A DNA stretch of 64,000 nucleotides from Vibrio aerogenes. GTDB lineage: Bacteria; Pseudomonadota; Gammaproteobacteria; Enterobacterales; Vibrionaceae. Each line of letters opens with the position of its first letter. The first letter of the stretch is position 1. The stretch is from the NCBI RefSeq assembly GCF_024346755.1, contig NZ_AP024863.1:21781-85780 (forward strand), in the 5' to 3' direction. Made by a program: the position numbers and the translations under genes. Positions 27,821-36,632 of this stretch are shown in pieces. The notes under the pieces are model-generated. The model saw only the letters and a list, made by a program, of their open reading frames with translations. It was not told the origin of the DNA and searched no databases.

Positions 27821-28411
27821 TTACTTAGTAACTTCCACAGCCCGAACACCTTTGGCAGTTGTCGAATCCTGAACTTCCAGATGAATAACACCACCGACAG
27901 AACTATAACCGCCATAGTACAGATGGCAGGTAGCATCCGGGTTATCTCTTTGAGTTGATGCCCACAAATACAAAGGCATTTGTAACAGCAAGGCTACGAT
28001 ATCTTTGATCGTTCCGCCGGCGGCAACACTGTAGCGCAGTAAGTGACGGCCATCCTGTTCTAGTCTTTGCCATTTCCCGTTCTGCTCATTGACCAGTTTG
28101 GGGCTGCCTGCCATATTGATTGCGCCTGTACTCATTGGTGTACGGGTAATTTGCAAGCCTAATTTATCACCTTTTTTCACCAGCGGTGGCAGGTCGATTT
28201 GCAGTTGCCATTGCTGGTCTGGTGCGTAGATTGATGCATAGGAATTTTTAGGCGCTTGAATGGCAACCAACCGGGCGACCGGGCGATACATTAAGGTCTC
28301 AAATTTGGTCAGCTCTTCCTGAATACTCCAGCCAGAGGCGTCTTTTCCCCATGTGCAGTGGAACAAAAATTTAGCTAAATCATCCCGGTGGAACAGGTTA
28401 ATCAGGATGAT
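27821..28411 (-). pseudogene. Orphan C-terminal part of a VasX-type effector
   Basis: The translated segment from ILINLFHRDDLAKFLFHC to the stop is nearly identical to the last roughly 200 residues of the effector gene at 29233-32514. Homology stops abruptly near 28411, just after a terminator, and there is no good start codon or ribosome-binding site. It is best read as the displaced 3' end of an older effector gene left when a new effector-immunity unit was installed upstream. It is followed by its own immunity-type gene. Confidence 0.8.
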
Positions 28412-28423
28412 TCTGACATGGCA

Positions 28424-28449
28424 CAAAAACAAAGCCGCAAAAAGCGGCT
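28424..28449 (-). terminator. Terminator after the intact immunity gene
   Basis: On the minus strand AGCCGC and GCGGCT form a 6-bp stem with a loop of T's, followed by TTGTTTTT. It lies 20-45 bp after the stop of the immunity gene at 28472 and separates the active unit from the orphan effector fragment. Confidence 0.7.
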
Positions 28450-28471
28450 CTGGAGGAACAGGAGATGGTAG

Positions 28472-29215
28472 TTAATCAACCAACGAATCCATATATTTTC
28501 CAATATCCTTAAATCGCTTGACGCCAACAATATCGACATGCCCAAGTACTGATTGCATTGATTGAAATAATTCATCTTTCTGCTCATTTTTGCAGAAGAT
28601 TGTCCCCATATAGTGATAATCCAAAGCATCTGTAAATAATTCTATGACTTCCTGATCCTCAAGATGAATGATGGTGTAATTACCTTTAAATAAGATTCCC
28701 AGATCAGAAATGGATGAACTAAAGTTCGTCATGTTAAATGACATCAATGCAAACGCCCCTGCACCAACAAATGCAAGCGGGCCAACCAGTGCTGCTGCAA
28801 GTACACAAACACCAATTCCTACCCATGCAGACACCCGGACAATCTTATAGGCAATCTCAGGAATGATTTGTTGCTGCGTGTAATAAATCCCTTTTTCGGT
28901 CAATAAAAAGTTATACTCTGAGTCGGCCATCCATAAAAAGCGGACGAAAAAAGTCATTAATACTCCAGCGCCCCCAACAACCCAGAAGCCTGTCCAGTTA
29001 TCTCCCCGTACAGCCATCCAGCCAAAGAATAAGGCTAAGACAAACATTATAATAGCCATACCATTTTGAATCTTACGTCCAAATTTACCAGAGCGGGCTG
29101 AATCTACTTTAATTTGCCAACGAAAAATTTCTGGGGCTTTTTGGATCTCCTCTTCAATAATTTCCCACTCAGATTTGTCTTTTCGTTCTGTATCTTGTGT
29201 TTCATTATGATTCAT
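28472..29215 (-). CDS. TsiV2-like T6SS immunity membrane protein
   Basis: This 247-residue protein is directly downstream of the VasX-type effector gene, the place of tsiV2 in V. cholerae. A charged cytosolic N-terminus (about residues 1-52) is followed by three membrane segments (GMAIIMFVLALFFGWMAV, GFWVVGGAGVLMTFFVRFLWM, VGIGVCVLAAALVGPLAFVGAGAFAL) and a soluble C-terminal domain. It presumably protects the inner membrane against the pore-forming effector. It is the only complete copy of three in the cluster. Confidence 0.75.
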   Translation of the reverse strand: MNHNETQDTERKDKSEWEIIEEEIQKAPEIFRWQIKVDSARSGKFGRKIQNGMAIIMFVLALFFGWMAVRGDNWTGFWVVGGAGVLMTFFVRFLWMADSEYNFLLTEKGIYYTQQQIIPEIAYKIVRVSAWVGIGVCVLAAALVGPLAFVGAGAFALMSFNMTNFSSSISDLGILFKGNYTIIHLEDQEVIELFTDALDYHYMGTIFCKNEQKDELFQSMQSVLGHVDIVGVKRFKDIGKYMDSLVD

Positions 29216-29232
29216 TGAATCCTCACAATAAA

Positions 29233-32200
29233 TTACGCAGTAATTTCGACGACCCGGACATCTTTGGCAATTGTCGAATCCTGAACTTCCAGATGAATAA
29301 CACCTCCGACAGAACTATAACCTCCATAGTACAGATAGCAGGTAGTATCCGGAGTATCTTTTTGAGTTGACGGCCAGAGGTATAATGGCATTTGCAGTAA
29401 TAATGCAATCATATCTTTATCAGTGCCACCAGCAGCAACACTGTAACGCAGTAAGTGGCGACCATCCTGTTCTATTCTTTGCCATTTTCCGCTCTGCTCA
29501 TTGACCAGTTGGGGGCTGCCCGCCATATTGATTGCGCCGGTACTCATTGGTGTCCGGGTAATTTGCAAGCCTAATTTATCACCTTTTTTTACCAATGGCG
29601 GCAGGTCTATTTGCAATTGCCATTGCTGGTCTGGTGCATAGATTGATGCATAGGGATTTTTAGGTGCTTTAATGGCAACCAACCGGGCGACCGGGCGATA
29701 CATCAGGGTCTCAAATTTGGTCAGCTCTTCCTGAATACTCCAGCCTGAGGCGTCTTTTCCCCATGTGCAGTGGAACAGAAATTTAGCTAAATCATCCCGG
29801 TGAAAAAGGTTAATCAGGATGACCCCGACCAGATAGATGATTCCCATCCAGAATAATCCGGTTAGCATCCATGGGGCTAACGTTGTGCAAATAGCCCAGT
29901 TGACAAAAAAGCGACTTCCAAGCTGCATAATCAACTGAGCACCAAAGATAAATGTATTACCAGCTGCTGCAAACGCCTTTAAAAAATAACCTGAACTCTC
30001 CAACAGACCACTGTCATTATCAAAAGCTTTGTTAAGACTGTCCCAGATTTCCAGTCCTGATGCCAGAGCACCCAAAAAAGAAGTGGTTAACATTAAATTA
30101 GAAAAACGTTTTACCAATGCTTGTTCTGTTACGGCAAACCCTTGAGATCTTTTCAGGGCATTACTCACAGACATTTTCATCAGTCCCTCTTTTGCCGAAA
30201 CCTGCGTCCATACCCGATCCAGCGAAACAGCATAAGCAAACTGACAGGTGTAAAGAGTACTGTAAAATGGCTCCAGCAGAGCTTTGACTACGTCGGCTTT
30301 GGTTTCTGCGCCTTTAAGTTTTTCCGGCAGGCTCATCAGTACCAAAAAGGTATTCCAGACACCAAGGCCGACCATCAGGCCGCCCAAACCGCCGACAGCA
30401 TCGGTGGCGGTTTTCAGTTTGCCACCGGCCGCCGCTGCATTGCCCCGGATTTTTTGCATATTTTCCGTAATGGCGCTGCGCATCGCTTCATTGAGCGCTT
30501 CCCCTTTCACCCGGATTAACTGCGGCATTTTATTCTGAATGGTTTTTTCCAGCTGCTGAAATAACTTATCGTATTTCCCCGGTTTAATCACTGTACCGGT
30601 TTCCGGGTTAATCAGTTTGGACATGCCTGTCAGAATCGGTTTGACCAGCGACTGCATGGCTTCGGCTTCTTTCAGATAGTTGGGATTAGTTTGCAGCACG
30701 GCCTGTTTGTCCACGATGCCCCCGATCAGAACCATTCTCAGCCCGTCCACTAAACTTTCCGGATTGTGGTAGGCAGGCAGCAGCAAATCAACCAGTGTCT
30801 GCCAGCTGTTGGCTGCAGTGGTCTGCACGGCTTCGGCCAGAGCTTCGAAGGTTTTCTGCACCGGCACAACCTGTGACTGAAACCAGTCTTTATCCTGTAT
30901 CCGGCTGTCGCCACTCAGAGCATTCCAGTTCGCAACCGCTGAACTGACGGCGATATCATCGCCGGGACTGTCTGCGGCAAGAACCTGCTTGTGCAGCCCC
31001 TGAATCTGCTCATCAATCGCCATCCAGCTCTCTTTGGAAAACGCACTGGTTGCCAGTGCAAACAGATTATTGGGAGAGTTCAGGGACAGGGTTTTCTCCA
31101 GTTTATGGTGCTGCTTCTTATCCGGTACAGCGCCTTTCAGAATCGCAACACTCTGGCTGACCAGATCCAGCAGATAACTGATATCATCTGCAACCTGCGT
31201 ATCAATACCGACACTCAGGGCGTCTTCTTCCAGCCCGTCAATGCCCCGCAGTACTTCGTCGTAGCGCAGGGTGATTTTGGTGTCCAGTCCTGCCAGCGCC
31301 TGATAGTGCCCGGTCAGGCAGGCTTTCAGCCCGTCCCAGTCAATCTCTTTGTGATAGATATGTGTGCGTGACCATTTTTTGTGCATACCCGGCGTGACTT
31401 TCAGGCCATAATTTGATGCCAGCTCTGCCTCCATTTTTGCCGCGGCTTCTGCCGCGCCGGAAGCCGGCATATCGTGTTCAGGCTCATAGGTCGGGCTTTC
31501 CAGCCGGTGTTTGTCTTCCTCTGCCAGTGCACTAATCAGTAAATACTGGTTGAGCAGCTCTTCGCATTCCAGCACCCGGAGCGGATCTTCCCGGCTGTGC
31601 TTATCCAGTTTTTCTGCCGGAACCCGGACCCGGCCAATCTCCCGCACAATCTCAGCCATCCGGATTTTATGAACGTTCTCTTCATCACCGAGAGCTGCTT
31701 CTTTTTCCGCCCACAGGTGAGACAGGTTTAATGTGAGATCGGTAATATCACCCAGCGGATCATCGAGGGCAATAAACATCGCCGTAGTGGGATCTTTCAT
31801 CCCTTTCATCACATCGCCTTTGGCGGTGGCAGGTTTATCAGCGACCAGTTGATACGGCGTCTCTGATTCCGGTGGATCCTCCGGTTTTTTCAGCGGCGTA
31901 CAGGTTTGACTGAAGGTTGCGTCATCGGGCGCTGAGCCCTCATAAACATCGGCCACCCGGTCAGCGAGTTTATCGATATAACCGGCATGGGATGCTTTGA
32001 GTGAATTGCAGAATGACTTGAGATTCACCCCACGCATCCACTTATGGCGGCTGCCACTGTCTGAGCGCATATGTTCGCACACCCGCCACGACCAGCGGTG
32101 AAAGCTGTAGGCGATATACAGTTTATTTTTCGCCGGATATTCCAGAAAAGGCTTTGTTTTACCGGGGCTGCCGCGTTCTTCCGTCTTGCTGGCTGCTTCA

Positions 32201-32514
32201 TTGCTGCCCCAGTCTATCTTAATCAAATCACTGCCTTTGACCTGATATTCATGGAAGGTGTCATCCGTTTCATCACACACATACAGCCAGCCGTCACGAA
32301 GCTGGCGCAGGGTATAACTGGTATTTTTCAGGCGAAGCGGGCCCTTCCAGTGCTCTTCTTCAGAAAGGGGATGTTTACCGGTGAGTTTATCCGGATTATC
32401 CGGAAAAACAGGATCCTGAATCATGTCGTCAATGGCATAACGGACCGGGACAATAGACATGACCTGTGATTTGACCGGACACTGACCCAGTGCGCTTTTG
32501 ATATCTTTACTCAT
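29233..32514 (-). CDS. vasX: VasX-type T6SS effector (membrane-disrupting toxin)
   Basis: This 1093-residue protein is close in length to V. cholerae VasX. The N-terminal VasX region shows QVMSIVPVRYAIDD and YTLRQLRDGWLYVCDE. A long helical middle part is followed by hydrophobic segments: GGLGGLMVGLGVWNTFLVLM near residue 710, and LAPWMLTGLFWMGIIYLVGVIL (split) near 900-920. A C-terminal soluble domain has many glycines and ends with IHLEVQDSTI. The effector would be carried by VgrG and permeabilise target membranes. Order (vgrG, DUF4123 protein, vasX, immunity) matches the V. cholerae auxiliary cluster. It overlaps the chaperone gene by 4 bp. Confidence 0.88.
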   Translation of the reverse strand: MSKDIKSALGQCPVKSQVMSIVPVRYAIDDMIQDPVFPDNPDKLTGKHPLSEEEHWKGPLRLKNTSYTLRQLRDGWLYVCDETDDTFHEYQVKGSDLIKIDWGSNEAASKTEERGSPGKTKPFLEYPAKNKLYIAYSFHRWSWRVCEHMRSDSGSRHKWMRGVNLKSFCNSLKASHAGYIDKLADRVADVYEGSAPDDATFSQTCTPLKKPEDPPESETPYQLVADKPATAKGDVMKGMKDPTTAMFIALDDPLGDITDLTLNLSHLWAEKEAALGDEENVHKIRMAEIVREIGRVRVPAEKLDKHSREDPLRVLECEELLNQYLLISALAEEDKHRLESPTYEPEHDMPASGAAEAAAKMEAELASNYGLKVTPGMHKKWSRTHIYHKEIDWDGLKACLTGHYQALAGLDTKITLRYDEVLRGIDGLEEDALSVGIDTQVADDISYLLDLVSQSVAILKGAVPDKKQHHKLEKTLSLNSPNNLFALATSAFSKESWMAIDEQIQGLHKQVLAADSPGDDIAVSSAVANWNALSGDSRIQDKDWFQSQVVPVQKTFEALAEAVQTTAANSWQTLVDLLLPAYHNPESLVDGLRMVLIGGIVDKQAVLQTNPNYLKEAEAMQSLVKPILTGMSKLINPETGTVIKPGKYDKLFQQLEKTIQNKMPQLIRVKGEALNEAMRSAITENMQKIRGNAAAAGGKLKTATDAVGGLGGLMVGLGVWNTFLVLMSLPEKLKGAETKADVVKALLEPFYSTLYTCQFAYAVSLDRVWTQVSAKEGLMKMSVSNALKRSQGFAVTEQALVKRFSNLMLTTSFLGALASGLEIWDSLNKAFDNDSGLLESSGYFLKAFAAAGNTFIFGAQLIMQLGSRFFVNWAICTTLAPWMLTGLFWMGIIYLVGVILINLFHRDDLAKFLFHCTWGKDASGWSIQEELTKFETLMYRPVARLVAIKAPKNPYASIYAPDQQWQLQIDLPPLVKKGDKLGLQITRTPMSTGAINMAGSPQLVNEQSGKWQRIEQDGRHLLRYSVAAGGTDKDMIALLLQMPLYLWPSTQKDTPDTTCYLYYGGYSSVGGVIHLEVQDSTIAKDVRVVEITA

Positions 32515-33377
32515 ACCACGGACTCCTGTAGGGCTGGTGATGAATGGTATTGCTCAGCCAGCTGAGCTGCCTGTTCAATACGCTGAGACGGGGTTTGCTG
32601 TGAAGGCTGATGGATCAACTGGTGGATCTGTGGATACTTTTCAGATGTCAGGGCTGCTTCGCCCAGCCATCCGGCAATGCTGAGATAGTGGATGACATCA
32701 TCCTGTGTGGTAAAGCCCAGCTGATAAGCCTGCTCAGTCAGTTTTTCTGTCCATGTCAGTGGGTCAGACTGCTCATGAAGGGAATGGGGGAAATGTTTCT
32801 CCATATGCAGGTAAATGTCTTCCAGTGCATTACGCCATGAAATTTCATCAAAGGCAGCCCACTGCGTATCATCCAGTTTGTAAGGCAGTTGCTTTAATGC
32901 ACCGGCCAGATCAGGACGATGGCGGATTTGCCAGCCATCGCGGGTGGGCAGCCATGCAGTTTGTATGAGATCCCACAGCTGGGCACAGTGGCTGTCGAGA
33001 AGAATCAGCGCGGCTTCCGGATGTGCCATTTTCAGAAATACCTCACTGCCATAAGGAGAAACCACCTCAATCAGGGTTCGGAGTTGATCGCCGATTTCAT
33101 CCTGTGTTTTATCTGAGCTGAAAAAGAATCCGGCAGTGGGTTGGTGTTGCGCCAGAAACCATAACCGGACTTCGGCCGTGGCTTTAATCAGCCACGGTGA
33201 AACAGCCTTCAGTTCATCATAAGGCGGATAGAGATAAATGGGCTCCGGGGTCTGAATGTCCGGCAGTTGATACAGAGACCGGGCAAGGTCAGGGATCTGT
33301 CCGCCATCCACCAGCAGATAAAGCTGACCGGATTTGGCATAGATATCCGGCGCCGGGGTGTCAAAACGTAACATCAT
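32511..33377 (-). CDS. DUF4123 T6SS adaptor/chaperone (VasW/Tap-like)
   Basis: This 288-residue protein begins MMLRFDTPAPDIYAKSGQLYLLVDGGQIPD. The LYLLVDG start and the later HPEAALILLDS block fit DUF4123, a family of chaperones that load effectors onto VgrG. It is overlapped by vgrG upstream (1 bp, TGATG) and by the effector gene downstream (ATGA), so the three are translationally coupled. Confidence 0.85.
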   Translation of the reverse strand: MMLRFDTPAPDIYAKSGQLYLLVDGGQIPDLARSLYQLPDIQTPEPIYLYPPYDELKAVSPWLIKATAEVRLWFLAQHQPTAGFFFSSDKTQDEIGDQLRTLIEVVSPYGSEVFLKMAHPEAALILLDSHCAQLWDLIQTAWLPTRDGWQIRHRPDLAGALKQLPYKLDDTQWAAFDEISWRNALEDIYLHMEKHFPHSLHEQSDPLTWTEKLTEQAYQLGFTTQDDVIHYLSIAGWLGEAALTSEKYPQIHQLIHQPSQQTPSQRIEQAAQLAEQYHSSPALQESVV

Positions 33378-35536
33378 CAGTCCGTGATCTCCGCAATAAT
33401 CTTACAGATTTCACACACACCTTCTTTACTGCTCAGTGCCTGTTGCTGGTTTTTCACCAGCAGCGGGGAGCGCTTCGGCGTATTCAGTTGGGTCTTCGGC
33501 TTTTTCTTCTCCACATAATCCACAATCACCGCTTCCGCGCCGGTCATACCGGTGATATCTGGCGGCACCAGCTCTTCCGGTGGTTTCAGGGCTTCGAGGA
33601 TTTTTGGCATCACCGCATCTTCGCCGCCGTAACCCGAGCCGCTGCCTGCGCTGCCGCCGGAGTTGAGGTTAATTGCCGGGCCGACCACACTCACGCCGCC
33701 CGGATCGAGTTTGACGAAGGTGCCGCCGACTTTGATGGTGATTTCACTCCCCGCCTGAAGCACCACCGAGTTGCCACCTTTGAGGTGCACTTCTGAGCCC
33801 GCATCGAGGGTTTGTTTACCGGCGACTTTCTGATGGAATTCTTTATCGACGCTGACGGTGCGGTTTTTGGCGATCTTGATCCGCTGCTCGCCTTCGATCA
33901 CCAGATGATCGGCTTTTTTGACATTACCGGACTGGTTGTTTTCGATCGTCTCGTGGCGGTCGTGTTTGATGTCGGTGGTTGAGTCGTTTTCGATCAGGGT
34001 TTCGACATCTTTCTGCGCGTGCAGATAAATCTTCTCGCTGCCGGACTGGTCTTCAAAACTCAGCTCGTTGTAACCCTTGCCCTGATGGGTCTGGGTGCGC
34101 AGCACGGTTTTGGTTTTATTGGCTGGCAAGGCATACGGCGGGGTGTTGCTGGCATCATACGTCCGGCCGGTGACAATCGGTTGGTCCGGGTCGCCATGAA
34201 GAAAACTGACGATGACTTCGTTGCCAATCCGCGGTACCGTCACCATCCCCTGCTGACCGCCAGCCCAGCCCTGTGAAACGCGGATCCAGGCACTGCTTTT
34301 ATCGTCCGAGCCATCGTAGCGATCCCACGGGAAATGCAGTTTCACCCGGCCATGTTCGTCGGTGTAAATCTCTTCTCCCGGCGGGCCGACCACCAGCGCA
34401 ATGCTGGGGCCATCGACGCGGGGCTTCGGTTGCGGATGCGCGCGCCAGACGCTGTCGCCGGGAATTAAGGTGAACTGGTTGCTGTAGTCGGTCGCACCGC
34501 CGGAGCTATCTTCTTCCAGCGCCTGCGGCTGACTGCCGGTGTGGCTGACCTGAACCGCCAGCCAGAGCCGGTTCATCGCATCATCGTCGTGCTCTTTGAC
34601 TTCAAACCGCTGACCGGCCTGAATTTTGGTTTCGTCACTTTTACCGCTGACGGTATGGGCCGCGCGGCGCAGATATTCCAATCGAATTTTATTGAAAGCT
34701 TTGCCGTTACCATCGTCCTTAAAGCGGCCGGGGAAGTCGAAATGCTCGTACATCTCTTCCTGATAGTCCATCGCCGTGCCGTCTTCTTTTTGTGAGAAGT
34801 TGTAGTCGGGCTTTTTAAAGCTGTAATCGCGCATTTCAATCGAGCTGACTTCAGAGCGTTTGCGTTCGGTCATCGACGAGATATAACCGTCCGGATTCGC
34901 ACCACCGGAGAGGCAGTTATACGGCGCTTTGCCGCCGAGTTTCGGGAAGCCTTTGTCGTGGTCGGTGATCACCAGCATGTGTTTGCTGTCTTCATGGGTG
35001 AATAGATACATCATGCCTTCTTCGGCCGCGAGGCGGTGGAAGAAAGCCAGATCGTTTTCCCGGTACTGGACGCAGTATTCACGCACGGCTGGCGTGCGTT
35101 TGAGGTCAAAACAGAAATCGGAAATCCCCATTTCACCGAGGATGATTGAAATGATGTCCTGGGCATTTTTCTGCTGGAAGATCCGGCTGTTGCGGCGCAT
35201 GGCTAAACGCTCCAGCGACGGCACCAAAGTGATCGAATAAAAGGTGTGGTGGTGGCCGGTGTCGTGTTTGTCCAGTGCGCGGATCACGCCGTGAACCTTC
35301 TGCACCACTTTGCCGTTGCGGATCACTTCCAGCAGCGCTTTGCTGTCGATAACTTTTTTCGCGGGCAGGCTGGAACTGCTGCGGCTGGCTAAATCAATGT
35401 GATAACGGTAGCCGAAATAAGGGTTACCGCTACTGTCGACCGCGTCTGAAATGGACTCGTCCCCGTGAAAACCACGCACGACGAGGGTATCGTCACTGAT
35501 CCCGTCGATGGTCAGCTTAAAATTTAGTCTTCTCAT
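33377..35536 (-). CDS. vgrG: T6SS spike protein VgrG
   Basis: This 719-residue protein has the full VgrG order. The gp27-like part contains YRENDLAFFHRLAAEEGMMYLF, and the gp5 OB-fold contains DEHGRVKLHFPWDR and SQGWAGGQQGMVTVPRIGNEV. A repetitive beta-helical spike follows (IENDSTTDIKHDRHETIENNQSG region). The tail of about 75 residues after the spike carries PPEELVPPDITG and a CEICK motif and may dock the effector or adaptor. No catalytic extension is recognised. Confidence 0.95.
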   Translation of the reverse strand: MRRLNFKLTIDGISDDTLVVRGFHGDESISDAVDSSGNPYFGYRYHIDLASRSSSSLPAKKVIDSKALLEVIRNGKVVQKVHGVIRALDKHDTGHHHTFYSITLVPSLERLAMRRNSRIFQQKNAQDIISIILGEMGISDFCFDLKRTPAVREYCVQYRENDLAFFHRLAAEEGMMYLFTHEDSKHMLVITDHDKGFPKLGGKAPYNCLSGGANPDGYISSMTERKRSEVSSIEMRDYSFKKPDYNFSQKEDGTAMDYQEEMYEHFDFPGRFKDDGNGKAFNKIRLEYLRRAAHTVSGKSDETKIQAGQRFEVKEHDDDAMNRLWLAVQVSHTGSQPQALEEDSSGGATDYSNQFTLIPGDSVWRAHPQPKPRVDGPSIALVVGPPGEEIYTDEHGRVKLHFPWDRYDGSDDKSSAWIRVSQGWAGGQQGMVTVPRIGNEVIVSFLHGDPDQPIVTGRTYDASNTPPYALPANKTKTVLRTQTHQGKGYNELSFEDQSGSEKIYLHAQKDVETLIENDSTTDIKHDRHETIENNQSGNVKKADHLVIEGEQRIKIAKNRTVSVDKEFHQKVAGKQTLDAGSEVHLKGGNSVVLQAGSEITIKVGGTFVKLDPGGVSVVGPAINLNSGGSAGSGSGYGGEDAVMPKILEALKPPEELVPPDITGMTGAEAVIVDYVEKKKPKTQLNTPKRSPLLVKNQQQALSSKEGVCEICKIIAEITD

Positions 35537-36339
35537 TGATTAGCCTGCTTTTCGTTGTTATTGAAACGCTGTTTAATAAAGCGGAAAAGCATTTTACATG
35601 TCGCTCACAGATTTGCGGAGCTGGGAAAATGCGTTTTATCACTGGATTGGGTTTTTGTGGGAGAGTCTCACATTAAATAAATAAGTTAATGATAATTATA
35701 TATTTAATCGTGTGGGGTGAATGAATTAGTCTTCTGTAGATATTGAGAATTGGATCTGGGAAAGAGTTCAAAATAGTCAGTTCATCACTCTGATTTTATT
35801 GACACAAAATAGACAAGGGGTTAAAGTTATAGAGATTTCGAAAGTCTATCACATAGACAGTTTGCTAATACCACATAGGGTTCTATGTGGTGTATTTTCG
35901 AAATTATGAGCGTTTGAGGGTGGTTCCTCAAGTTAATGCGTTCACAAACAAAAGCGACCAGAACTGCGCTCTGGTCGCTTTTTTTGTGCCTGAAAGATCA
36001 ATAATCTATTTCTTTTTCTCTTCTTAGCAATAAATGTTGTTTTGACATTGTTTTTTTAAGATCCAAGGCATTTCTGAGGATCTTTTCCTTGATCTCTGGG
36101 AAATATTTCATTAGATTGAATTACTGATAGATAAAGTTTCGGACTAACCACCCGGCGTCTTTAATTATCATCCACTTAATGAGCGCAGATTTTATGAATA
36201 CTACTATTCACAGTTTCTTACATACCAGATCTATGGCTGAGCTATCCTGCTCAGTATCTAATCGTATGACTAAACCGATCCGCGCCAACTGGAATGCGGA
36301 GCGGTTCAATGTATCCCGAATCTAGCGTTTTCCATTATC
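35537..36339. other. Intergenic region with terminator and hairpin
   Basis: No convincing gene. A perfect hairpin CCACATAG/CTATGTGG lies at 35871-35890, flanked by ATTTCGAAA at 35836 and TTTCGAAAT near 35896. A strong rho-independent terminator lies at 35953-35985: a 10-bp stem AGCGACCAGA/TCTGGTCGCT followed by T's. A 43-codon frame at 36194-36325 (MNTTIHSFLHTRSMAELSC) is possible but unsupported. Confidence 0.5.
35953..35985 (+). terminator. Rho-independent terminator
   Basis: Stem AGCGACCAGA (35953-35962) with TCTGGTCGCT (35970-35979), 7-base loop, then a run of T's. On the plus strand it would stop read-through into the rep region. Confidence 0.8.
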
Positions 36340-36353
36340 TGTACATACAAAAA

Positions 36354-36499
36354 AGCCAAGCTTTGGCGGCTTGGCTCATAATATCGAGTTTTGGCGAACT
36401 CGGTATTTGGTGTTTTGTATGCGTTCCTCACGGCAATAAGGAACACAATTTTGTGATGTTAGGCATCTATCCGGTTGAAAAATTGGCAGTTTTTCAACC
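36354..36499 (+). promoter_or_regulatory. Structured leader upstream of the ColE2-type rep gene
   Basis: Four consecutive hairpins are visible: AGCCAAGC/GCTTGGCT (36354-36376), CGAGTT/AACTCG (36385-36402), GTTCCT/AGGAAC (36423-36444) and GGTTGAAAAA/TTTTTCAACC (36473-36499). In ColE2 plasmids the rep mRNA leader is the target of an antisense RNA that limits copy number. The layout here suggests a similar control, but no antisense promoter has been identified. Confidence 0.5.
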
Positions 36500-36632
36500 T
36501 TCAACCAACCAAGGAGGTTTGCTATAGGAACCAAATAAGATCGTTTTACTCAGATCCTTTAAAACGCACCGTTTGGCCGCTGTTTTTACAGCATATACGG
36601 TGTGATGGTTCTTTGCAATCAAAAATCAGCAA

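Noticed and set aside
29233-35536. Many plus-strand open frames opposite vasX, the chaperone gene and vgrG
   Set aside because: They lie antisense to well-supported genes, have no recognisable domains and reflect codon bias of the true strand.
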